From: an uncultured Collinsella sp.
GTDB lineage: Bacteria; Actinomycetota; Coriobacteriia; Coriobacteriales; Coriobacteriaceae
Assembly: GCA_937950415.1 (NCBI GenBank)
Contig: CALFDL010000227.1
Location: forward strand, 46,304-110,303
Direction: 5' to 3'
DNA length: 64,000 bases
The position numbers were made by a program, and so were the translations under genes. Positions 56,321 to 64,000 of this stretch are shown here, one piece after another (within the stretch, counting starts at the first letter, position 1; each line of letters opens with the position of its first letter). The notes under the pieces were generated by a model. It saw only the letters and a list, made by a program, of their open reading frames with translations. It was not told the origin of the DNA and did not search any database.

Positions 56321-58708
56321 ATGACTTGGCCTTTTGAAAATAATACAAATGGAATTGTAAAAAACCTGGCGAAAAGGAGTTTAAAAAGTGAAAGGCGTCG
56401 GAATTTAATGATAGTAATTGCTATTGCATTGGCAGCATTTTTGATGTCGATGTGCGGAACATTATTCTTTGCTTTTCAAGAATCCCAAAGTAATATAGCT
56501 ACTTTTCAAGCCAGCTATCATGATGTAACACAAGATAAAATTGAAAAACTACGTCATCAATCAGAAATTGAAATGGTTGGCTCACTTTATAATCTGGGAG
56601 AAATAAAAATGTCTGAAGGATATTCCTTGTATTTGTCCTATATGGATGAAGTAGCTTGCCATATTGCCAGAAATCAATTTGTTTTAAAAAGTGGAACTAT
56701 GCCCTCTAAAGAAAATGAAATTTCCGTTGACAAAGAAATGATAGAAACCTATTTTCCCAATACTTCAATAGGTGATAAAATTTCTTTGGAGATAGAGGGA
56801 AAACAACAGGAGTTTGTTGTTTCTGGTATTACAGAAAGTTTAACAGAATCACAAGGTAATTATTCTTGCTATGTATCAAAAAAATTCATAGAAAATATTC
56901 CTAATTACAATCCTGCAAATTATGACAGCTATGTTTGTTTTATTGATGCAGATACAATGTCAAAAGAAGATTTAAAAGAAAAAATAGCGTCTATCGGAAA
57001 CACTATAGATGCAGAGTATAGCTTGAGTTTTCTCTTTTTTAGAGAAAATATGGGGTTATCATTTGAAAGTATATTAACTTTTGCAAGTTTATCTGTGCTT
57101 GTATTATTTGCAGGGGTAATTGTAATCCAAAGTATATTTAGAATTTCTGTTAATGAAAAAATAAGAAATTTTGGACAGCTACGCACTTTGGGTACTACTG
57201 CACTGCAAATAAAGAAAATGATAACTTATGAAAGTCGGTACTTATCATGGCTTGGAATTCCTCCAGGTATTGTTTTGGGAGCGATTGCAGGAACTGCTTT
57301 GGGAAGTAATAAAATTTCCAGCGGTTTTTCCTTGGCCAATATACTTCTGGTCATGATTGGTGTTTCTATTATCTGCATATTTATGGTAAAGTTTTCTATC
57401 CATAAACCCTTAAAAATTGCAGCAATGACTTCACCTATAGAAGCAATACGTTATGTGACCTATCAAAATGCTCCAATGCAATCTAGAAAACATAGTAAAA
57501 AGATTTCTCCTTACTCTTTGGCCTTGTTGAATCTTGGACGCGATAAGAAAAAAACTGCTAGTACTTTGTTGTCCTTGATATTCGGTGGATTACTTCTCCT
57601 TATATCTGCATCTGCAGCAGTAAGTAACACCCCAGAGCAATTCGTCCGTAAAAAGATGTTTGTAAACAATGGAAGTTTTCGCATATATTCTTCTGAAGAA
57701 ATGGTTGAGAATGAGAAAATGAATCCATTGAATGCCTCTTTGAAGGAAGAACTTTTGAATATTGAAGGAATTCAAAAGATTATACAGATTAGAGAATCTG
57801 CAGGAATGTGCCAATTTTCTATTGACGGAGATGCCACAGAAGGAATGTGTGATATCATATCAGATCATAGCACAGAAGGTAATCCAAGTTTTATAGAACA
57901 ACACTTGATTGATGGGCAGATGCCTAAGAATCCATTTGAAATTCTATTGACAGATGGATACTTGGATCTGGGTATTGCAAAAGGAACACCTATTAAGATT
58001 AAAAATAATGGAAAAGAAATAGAATGTGTTGTATCTGGATTTTTTGATAAGAGTTTTGTCGGAACGGAAAATGGTACTGATGCTATAGATCCGGCAAATC
58101 TTATGATTACACAGGAACTTGCTGAGCAGTTATTTCCTAGTATAGAAAATTTTGCATATTCATGGGAAATTATAACTGATACTACTTACAACAATCACAT
58201 AGAAAATGTCATTCAACAGAAAATTGCTGCCAAAAAGATGGATCTTTCTATTTGTAGTTACGATGCTGTCGTAAAGTATATGGAATCTTCTATGGATCTA
58301 CTATTTGGAAGTTTACAGATATTATCCCTGTTAATTTTGTTGTTTGGAATAATTAACTTGATTAATATGACGCTATCAAATCATCAAGCACGTAAACAGG
58401 AAATCAGTACATTGCGTTCTGTTGGATTAAGCTTAAAACAGTTATACAGATCTCTTATTACAGAAGGATTATTGTATGTACTTGCTTCATTGGGAATGGT
58501 GCTTTTGATTGGCATCCCTATCGCTATTCCTGTAAGTAAGAGTGTTGGAATTTTATTCGGTATGTCAAATCTTCCATATAAATTTCCCGTGTTGCAAATC
58601 GGAATTTATTTACTAATATTGCTTGTTTTACAGTTGATTTTATCAGCATGGGCAGTAAACAATTTGCAAAAGCGTTCATTGACGGAACAGATGAAGTCAA
58701 TGGAATAA
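56321..58708 (+). CDS. FtsX/MacB-type permease, tandem copy 1
   Basis: 795 residues with a doubled FtsX layout: helix at 30-52, external domain (55-250), three helices (255-370), helix 415-435, second external domain (440-660), three helices (675-785). Starts MTWPFENNTNGIVKNLAKRS, with DNA almost identical to the start of copy 2. 16 nt after the ATPase stop. Likely exports or removes a peptide from the membrane. Confidence 0.85.
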   Translation: MTWPFENNTNGIVKNLAKRSLKSERRRNLMIVIAIALAAFLMSMCGTLFFAFQESQSNIATFQASYHDVTQDKIEKLRHQSEIEMVGSLYNLGEIKMSEGYSLYLSYMDEVACHIARNQFVLKSGTMPSKENEISVDKEMIETYFPNTSIGDKISLEIEGKQQEFVVSGITESLTESQGNYSCYVSKKFIENIPNYNPANYDSYVCFIDADTMSKEDLKEKIASIGNTIDAEYSLSFLFFRENMGLSFESILTFASLSVLVLFAGVIVIQSIFRISVNEKIRNFGQLRTLGTTALQIKKMITYESRYLSWLGIPPGIVLGAIAGTALGSNKISSGFSLANILLVMIGVSIICIFMVKFSIHKPLKIAAMTSPIEAIRYVTYQNAPMQSRKHSKKISPYSLALLNLGRDKKKTASTLLSLIFGGLLLLISASAAVSNTPEQFVRKKMFVNNGSFRIYSSEEMVENEKMNPLNASLKEELLNIEGIQKIIQIRESAGMCQFSIDGDATEGMCDIISDHSTEGNPSFIEQHLIDGQMPKNPFEILLTDGYLDLGIAKGTPIKIKNNGKEIECVVSGFFDKSFVGTENGTDAIDPANLMITQELAEQLFPSIENFAYSWEIITDTTYNNHIENVIQQKIAAKKMDLSICSYDAVVKYMESSMDLLFGSLQILSLLILLFGIINLINMTLSNHQARKQEISTLRSVGLSLKQLYRSLITEGLLYVLASLGMVLLIGIPIAIPVSKSVGILFGMSNLPYKFPVLQIGIYLLILLVLQLILSAWAVNNLQKRSLTEQMKSME

Positions 58709-58726
58709 TCGATGAAATACTTGTAT

Positions 58727-58862
58727 AAAATCACTAACTGATTCTCGTTTTCGCCGATTTTAAGGAAATATTTATCTTTAAATGATAAAGAGTATTTTAA
58801 TAAACGGTAGTTATGATTACGCTCAGTAAAACATTATATTAAGAAAAAACAAGGAGATGATG
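58727..58862 (+). repeat. intergenic repeat, copy A (before permease 2)
   Basis: About 136 nt closely similar to 61353-61493, including AATCACTAACT, CGCCGATTTTAAGGA, TTATGATTACGCTCAGTAAA and the ribosome site CAAGGAGATGATG. It shows that the permease genes were duplicated with their upstream region, which may contain an internal promoter. Confidence 0.8.
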
Positions 58863-58866
58863 TGAT

Positions 58867-61281
58867 ATGACTTGGCCTTTTGAAAATAATACAAATGGAA
58901 TTGTAAAAAATCTGGCGAAAAGGAGTTTAAAAGCAGATAAGCGAAGTAAGATTTTTTTGTTTCTTACAATCGCTCTTTCTGTTTGTATGGTTTTTTCAAT
59001 CATTCTGATATCAACAGGTACAGAGGAGAAGTTTAAGGATACACAGAGGAATAAAGCACAGATTGGTATTCTAGGAGTTACAGATGAACAAACAGCTCAG
59101 TTGCGTCAAAATAGTGATGTTTCATGGATTGGTGAATATTCCGCTATTGGATCGTTTTATGTGGATAATAAAACAATCACAGTTGCTTTTGGAAATGAAG
59201 ATTATTTTTTTCATCAGGAAGAAAAAACCTTAGAAGGAACTGTACCACAAAATATAAATGAGATTATGCTTCCCCAGAATTACATTGACTTTTGGGGAAA
59301 GGAATATCAGGTTGGAGATATAATTTCTCTTGACCTAACCGGAACGGGTCAAGAAGCAAAATATACGCTTTCCGGTATTTTGGATGATGCAAAAGAAAGT
59401 AATGGATATTTTATCTATATTAGCAAAGAACTCGCTCGAAATTTGGCTCCAGATTCTTTTCAGATAACAGCATATACACGACTAAATACAGATTCCATAA
59501 ATTCAGGAGATATTCTTGACTTTGCAGAGAAAGTAATAGAAAATACAGGCATTGTTGAAGAACAGATAAATCTTACAGAATATTTTGCAGTTATGTCCGG
59601 AGCAATAAAATCGGGAATTCCGATTCCTGTACCATTACTGGCATTGTTGACAGCTGTTTTAGCAGCAACGATTGTTTATGGTGTCTTTTACACTAAGATT
59701 GTAAAGAATGTTCAAATGTTTGGGCAACTGCGAACGATTGGTATGACAAAAAAGCAGATTAAACGAATGGCGAGAAAAGAAGGGGTGCTGTATGCCTTGA
59801 CAGGTATTCCTTTAGGTCTTGTTATTGGTGGAATCATCGGATTTATGGGCTGTCCTGACGGATTTCATTTTAAAATAACAATCATTTATGCAATTTTGAT
59901 TGCAGCGATAGCTTTTGTGACAGTTAATATTGCTATTTTCAAACCTGTTCGTGTGGCTATGAATACTTCTCCTATTGAAGGTGCTAAATATTTTGCCTAT
60001 ACAGGAAAGGTAAAAAATAGTTCTAAACTGCATCGAAAACTTACACCACTTAATTTGGCAAAAATAAACATACAGAGAAATAAGAAAAAGGCAATCATAA
60101 CACTTCTTATGCTCGGATTGAGTGGTACACTTTTGCTAGTTACTTCTACGGTTGCAGGATCTATTGACCCGGAAAAACAGGCAAATTTCAAATATTATCC
60201 TGCTGGTAATATTCTGATCCAGATAAGAAATACAGTAGGGAGTTCTTTTAATACAGAGTCAGAACCATACGGAAGTTCAAAATTGCAGCTGGAAGCAAAT
60301 CCACTTGAAAATCAAGCATTGATACAGGAATTAGAAAAGATAGATGAAATAGAAAAAATCACAGCTTTTAATTGTATTAATATGACAATCACTTTTCCTG
60401 ATAAAAGCGGTTCTATTACAAGCATTACGAATTTCTTTCCGACATTAAATCGAGAACAGATGGACAAGAAGCAAGCAATTTTGTCTTCTGGAACAGCTTC
60501 TTATGACGAAATGGTTGAGAAAAATGGAATATTGGTTGCCGAGGGTACCGCCCAGGTCGGTGATACTTTGAAAATTGAAGGTAGATCATTAGATGGTAGT
60601 ACCTTTTATATAAATGCTATTGTTGTAGGGACATACGACAGGGCTGATTTAATGAAAGATAGTCCGATTGTACCAGGAAGTCCTTATTTCATTATGACAT
60701 ATGATACGGCAAAGAAACTAACAGGGATAACAAATCAAACAGGTATTCTTGCAGTTAAAAATCGTGACGGGTATTTTGATGAAGCTTTGGCTTCAATTCA
60801 AAGAATTGTGGATAGAAATGAAAAAATAGAAGTAAATACGATTGAGCAGACAGTTAAAAATATACAGTACCAGTATGATTCCTCTATAAAGGCGTTGTAT
60901 ATGATCTCTGCCATCCTATTTATCTTTGGAGGCATTAGTCTTATGAATATGCTTATGGTTGATTTTCAGAACAGAAAACGTGAATTTGGTCTGTTTGAAG
61001 CCATTGGAATAACACAAAAGCAGTTGAAGGTAATGCTGAATAGAGAGATTGGAATCTACCTCGGAGGTTCGCTGGTAATATCTCTTGTATTTGGAAGCAT
61101 TTTAAGCGTAATTGCTTGTATGAGATTGGATGCAGTAAATCATTGTATTACATTTGTGTTACCTTGGCTGTTCATATTGGCTTTAATCACTATTTTAGCC
61201 ATTGTATATTTGATTTTTACTGCATATGTAAAATCTGAATTAAGGAAAACCAGTATATTATCTGCTATAAGGGATGAGTAG
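58867..61281 (+). CDS. FtsX/MacB-type permease, tandem copy 2
   Basis: 804 residues with the same doubled FtsX layout as copy 1. The first 22 residues are almost identical to copy 1, after which identity falls sharply, mostly to the helices (FGQLRTIGMTKKQIKRM). External domains differ strongly, suggesting different ligands. Own ribosome site within the repeated leader. Confidence 0.85.
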   Translation: MTWPFENNTNGIVKNLAKRSLKADKRSKIFLFLTIALSVCMVFSIILISTGTEEKFKDTQRNKAQIGILGVTDEQTAQLRQNSDVSWIGEYSAIGSFYVDNKTITVAFGNEDYFFHQEEKTLEGTVPQNINEIMLPQNYIDFWGKEYQVGDIISLDLTGTGQEAKYTLSGILDDAKESNGYFIYISKELARNLAPDSFQITAYTRLNTDSINSGDILDFAEKVIENTGIVEEQINLTEYFAVMSGAIKSGIPIPVPLLALLTAVLAATIVYGVFYTKIVKNVQMFGQLRTIGMTKKQIKRMARKEGVLYALTGIPLGLVIGGIIGFMGCPDGFHFKITIIYAILIAAIAFVTVNIAIFKPVRVAMNTSPIEGAKYFAYTGKVKNSSKLHRKLTPLNLAKINIQRNKKKAIITLLMLGLSGTLLLVTSTVAGSIDPEKQANFKYYPAGNILIQIRNTVGSSFNTESEPYGSSKLQLEANPLENQALIQELEKIDEIEKITAFNCINMTITFPDKSGSITSITNFFPTLNREQMDKKQAILSSGTASYDEMVEKNGILVAEGTAQVGDTLKIEGRSLDGSTFYINAIVVGTYDRADLMKDSPIVPGSPYFIMTYDTAKKLTGITNQTGILAVKNRDGYFDEALASIQRIVDRNEKIEVNTIEQTVKNIQYQYDSSIKALYMISAILFIFGGISLMNMLMVDFQNRKREFGLFEAIGITQKQLKVMLNREIGIYLGGSLVISLVFGSILSVIACMRLDAVNHCITFVLPWLFILALITILAIVYLIFTAYVKSELRKTSILSAIRDE

Positions 61282-61352
61282 TGATTTCATTGTTACTATA
61301 AAGCAGATATATCTGTGAAAAACAGCCTTTAAAGGAAGATAAACTTTCGCAG

Positions 61353-61493
61353 AAAATCACTAACTTCTTTTCGTTTCCGCCGATTTTAAGGATAGATTTA
61401 ACCTTTAAAAGATAAAGAATATTTTAATAAATAATAGTTATGATTACGCTCAGTAAAGCAGTATATTGAGAATAAAAAATCAAGGAGATGATG
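61353..61493 (+). repeat. intergenic repeat, copy B (before permease 3)
   Basis: About 141 nt, counterpart of 58727-58862 with scattered substitutions and small indels. Confidence 0.8.
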
Positions 61494-61495
61494 TT

Positions 61496-63868
61496 ATGAT
61501 ATGGCCTTTTGAAAATGATACTCGTACTATCACGAAAAAGTTAGCAAATAGGAGTATTCATGCAGATAAGCGGAGAAATATTTTTATTATTTTAACAATC
61601 GTTTTTGCTTCTTGCTTAATGACAGTACTTGCACTTTATACTTTCGGTAAATCATATGAATTAAAAACATTTTTACAGGGACGTTATCAAGCAGCTGTTA
61701 TTGATGTAGAACCGGAAATTATCAATGAATTAGAAAAAGATTCCAATATTGAACTAATTGGAACAGAAGTTTTACTTGATAGTTTTCGTATTGATGATTA
61801 TACATTGAATGTGAATTTCCGCGACAGTAACAATTTATATTTATATTCAACAGAGTTTATTGGCAAATTACCTGATAAATATGATGAAATAGCAGTTTCA
61901 GAAGCTTATTTGAAGCATGCGAATCTTTCGGCTGAGTTAAATCAAGAAATTGAATTGCCTTTAAAAGGCAGTAAGGAAAAATTCACCATTTGTGGAATTT
62001 TAAAGGATGATGGAGCAAATCGGCGTTATCAAGTTCTTGTATCAAAAGAATTTTTGCAATCATATTATACCGATCATATTCCTTATAATGCAACACTTAG
62101 AATTGCCGGAAGTAGTTCGTTTAAAGAAGAGGAACTTAAAAATTTAATTCAATCGTGTTTAGAATCCTATGGAATTCACGAAGAACAAATAGCGTATAGT
62201 TCCTCTTATTTTGAAAGTGTAGACAATTCCACCAGAGATATGTTAGGTGTATCAGTTATTAGTATTTTGATTGTAATTGCTTGTTCAACAGTAATTTATA
62301 GCCTTTTTTATATCTCGGTAGTCGGAAAAGTAAAAGAATATGGTCGTTTAAAAGTAATTGGTATGACTCAAAAACAAATTAAAAGGATGGTCAGAAAAGA
62401 AAGTTACCAGTTATCACTTTTATCAATCCCTATAGGAATTATAGTTGGTTGCATTGTAGGATATGTTCTTGTACCTAATGGATGGAACTGGTTAAATACA
62501 TTTGTAATTATTGTTATAATATCTTTATTGACAGAATTATCAGTTCTCCTTTCAATCCATAAGCCAATTAAGATTGCTTCTAATATTTCTCCTGTTGAAG
62601 CAGTCCGCATAGCAACGACAACAACTGGAGATAAGCCAACTAATACAAAAAAATTAAGAAGAAAACTCACTCCTGATAATTTAGCTAAAATAGGCTTCAT
62701 GAGAAATCATAAAAAGGCCATCTTAACTTTGATTTCATTAGGCTTTTCAGGAATTTTATTAATGAGTGCTGCAACCTTTTTAGCCTCTATTGATGAAGAG
62801 GACATGGCGCGTCAATCTTTTGGAAATCAAGAATTTTTATTAGCATTATCTGATGAAGAGAATAATAATCCACTAGAAAAAAATCCGCTTGATAATTATA
62901 TCGCTGAAATTTTAACAAAATTTCCTTATATAACCAAGGTTGATTCCATAACAGGTTGTTCTGCAGATATTTATCTTCCTAATAGCGATGAACCATCTTC
63001 ATTCCGCGAAATAATAGGTTTATCCAATGATGAATATTCTCGTTTGTCTAATAATGTATTAACAGGAAGTATAGATTATCAGAGGTTTGTTGAAAAAAGG
63101 GGTGTCTTAATTGATGATACATCTAACATGCTAAAGACATGGGAAAATTATAGTGTTTCCTTGGGAGATTGTATAGCAATAACTACTGCGGATGGAAAAA
63201 AGATTGAACTTCCTATTGTGGGAACAATTGATATGACAAACACAGATTATGCTGGTACATATTTCTTTGTTCCTGAAAACGTACTGTCAGAAATTTATCC
63301 TGAAAGGGAGAATTTCAATACAAAGTTTGTTATCAACGCAGATGTAAAACACCTTTCAGAAGCAGAAGATGCAGTACTGAAGGCAATAGGGGATAACCCC
63401 AATATCCAGTTTCTCAGTTTTGAGGATGCGTTATCTTCTATTAAAATGCATATGACAGGGTATCAACTTCCGATATATGGATTAATTATTTTTATTGGGA
63501 TCTTTGGTATTATAAATCTCAGCAATACACTAATGACAAATCTTGTATCTCGGCAACAGGAATTTGGCGTATTACAATCCATTGGTCTATCAAATAAGCA
63601 ATTATATCAAATGTTGAAAATGGAGAGTTTATATTATGTATTGGGAACTATGGTCATAACACTTGTTCTTGGCACTTTTTCAGGATACGTTTTGTGCCAA
63701 ATATTTAATCAGGTTGGTATATTCGGAAAACTTAATTATACTTTTCCAATATTACAGATATTGATTTTCTTTATAATTTTATTGATAATTGCTAAGATCT
63801 ATGCTTCCCTGGCTATACGCTACTGCCAAAAGAAATCATTTGTAGAACGTATTAAAACAATGGAATAA
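61496..63868 (+). CDS. FtsX/MacB-type permease, tandem copy 3
   Basis: 790 residues from ATG 61496 (AAGGAG 8 nt upstream); a frame upstream is open but lacks a good site. Same layout; begins MIWPFENDTRTITKKLANRS. Shares LKVIGMTQKQIKRMVRKE and KLTPDNLAKIGFMRNHKKA with copy 2, so copies 2 and 3 are closer to each other than to copy 1. External domains diverge. Confidence 0.85.
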   Translation: MIWPFENDTRTITKKLANRSIHADKRRNIFIILTIVFASCLMTVLALYTFGKSYELKTFLQGRYQAAVIDVEPEIINELEKDSNIELIGTEVLLDSFRIDDYTLNVNFRDSNNLYLYSTEFIGKLPDKYDEIAVSEAYLKHANLSAELNQEIELPLKGSKEKFTICGILKDDGANRRYQVLVSKEFLQSYYTDHIPYNATLRIAGSSSFKEEELKNLIQSCLESYGIHEEQIAYSSSYFESVDNSTRDMLGVSVISILIVIACSTVIYSLFYISVVGKVKEYGRLKVIGMTQKQIKRMVRKESYQLSLLSIPIGIIVGCIVGYVLVPNGWNWLNTFVIIVIISLLTELSVLLSIHKPIKIASNISPVEAVRIATTTTGDKPTNTKKLRRKLTPDNLAKIGFMRNHKKAILTLISLGFSGILLMSAATFLASIDEEDMARQSFGNQEFLLALSDEENNNPLEKNPLDNYIAEILTKFPYITKVDSITGCSADIYLPNSDEPSSFREIIGLSNDEYSRLSNNVLTGSIDYQRFVEKRGVLIDDTSNMLKTWENYSVSLGDCIAITTADGKKIELPIVGTIDMTNTDYAGTYFFVPENVLSEIYPERENFNTKFVINADVKHLSEAEDAVLKAIGDNPNIQFLSFEDALSSIKMHMTGYQLPIYGLIIFIGIFGIINLSNTLMTNLVSRQQEFGVLQSIGLSNKQLYQMLKMESLYYVLGTMVITLVLGTFSGYVLCQIFNQVGIFGKLNYTFPILQILIFFIILLIIAKIYASLAIRYCQKKSFVERIKTME

Positions 63869-63894
63869 GAGACTATTTTAAAATTGACAAGAAA

Positions 63895-63949
63895 TTACGA
63901 AGATGTATTTGCTAAAAAAATTATGTTTTCTGCAAATGCATCTTCGTAA
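63895..63949 (+). terminator. long hairpin after the permease cluster
   Basis: 18-bp stem (TTACGAAGATG.ATTTGC with GCAAATGCATCTTCGTAA, one G-U) and 19-nt loop, 27 nt after the last stop. No T-run follows, so an mRNA-stabilising end is as likely as intrinsic termination. Nothing else is seen to the window end. Confidence 0.55.
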
Positions 63950-64000
63950 ACGCACCATAGTGCGTATATTGAATTCACTCTAGTTATTTGAGAAAATAGA

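Overview
The window is a mosaic of two blocks. Positions 1 to about 42,250 are moderately GC-rich and nearly all genes run on the minus strand. They form a large conjugative element of an actinobacterium; by gene content I infer a gut Coriobacteriia such as a Collinsella relative, without a marker gene to prove it. From about 42,600 to the end the DNA is strongly AT-rich, with Firmicutes-type (Clostridia-like) regulators and ABC transporters, so it is probably acquired cargo. No rRNA, tRNA, CRISPR array, integrase, transposase or recognisable HUH relaxase is visible; both outer boundaries of the element lie outside the window or have been lost.

Layout, left block. 1-2,126: an open-ended Tat-exported protein with ricin-B-like repeats (it runs off the left edge) and a small membrane protein. 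2,229-10,176: a compact Tad (Flp pilus) operon with prepilin peptidase, Flp pilin, three TadE/TadG-like pseudopilins, a CpaB/RcpC-like SAF protein, TadA ATPase, TadB and TadC, with a promoter at one end, an internal hairpin and a terminator at the other. 10,286-27,405: ArdA antirestriction protein on the plus strand, then mostly minus-strand accessory genes: a tandem pair of unknown paralogues, a stand-alone VirD4-like domain, topoisomerase III, an AT-rich insert (AbiEi-like regulator, two Fic-like proteins), a PBECR/MuF-type nuclease-like protein, a DEDDh exonuclease, DUF4313-like and DUF3846-like proteins. 27,499-40,344: the mating-pore operon (VirD4, VirB2-like small proteins, PrgI, VirB4, NlpC/P60 hydrolase, VirB8-position protein, VirB6-like protein, surface protein). 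40,345-42,250: two winged-helix replication-initiator-like proteins and a structured noncoding stretch.

Two features tie the left block together. A near-identical extended -10 promoter (core TGGTAGAATCTTAC) occurs five times, each in front of a transcription unit and mostly just behind a terminator hairpin. Twelve otherwise different accessory proteins, including ArdA, end in the same ungapped 20-residue C-terminal motif, which the mating-pore proteins lack. I propose that this motif is a type IV secretion (or coupling-protein recruitment) tag for proteins delivered with the DNA. The Tad CpaB-like protein and VirB4 also share the same N-terminal architecture, suggesting that pilus and mating pore evolved together on the element.

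Layout, right block. 42,546-45,045: a BceAB-like exporter whose permease is cut at the junction. 45,247-46,302: nitroreductase divergent from an HxlR regulator. 46,299-49,652: response regulator, BcrAB-like ABC transporter and short histidine kinase. 49,800-51,136: a leader with a tandem structured repeat, an alpha/beta hydrolase and a SnoaL-like protein. 51,323-53,332: a GntR/YtrA-type regulated ABC transporter. 53,441-63,868: a second two-component system controlling (by shared direct-repeat operators) one ABC ATPase and three tandem 800-residue FtsX-type permeases. Together this looks like a multi-layer antimicrobial-peptide sensing and resistance island.
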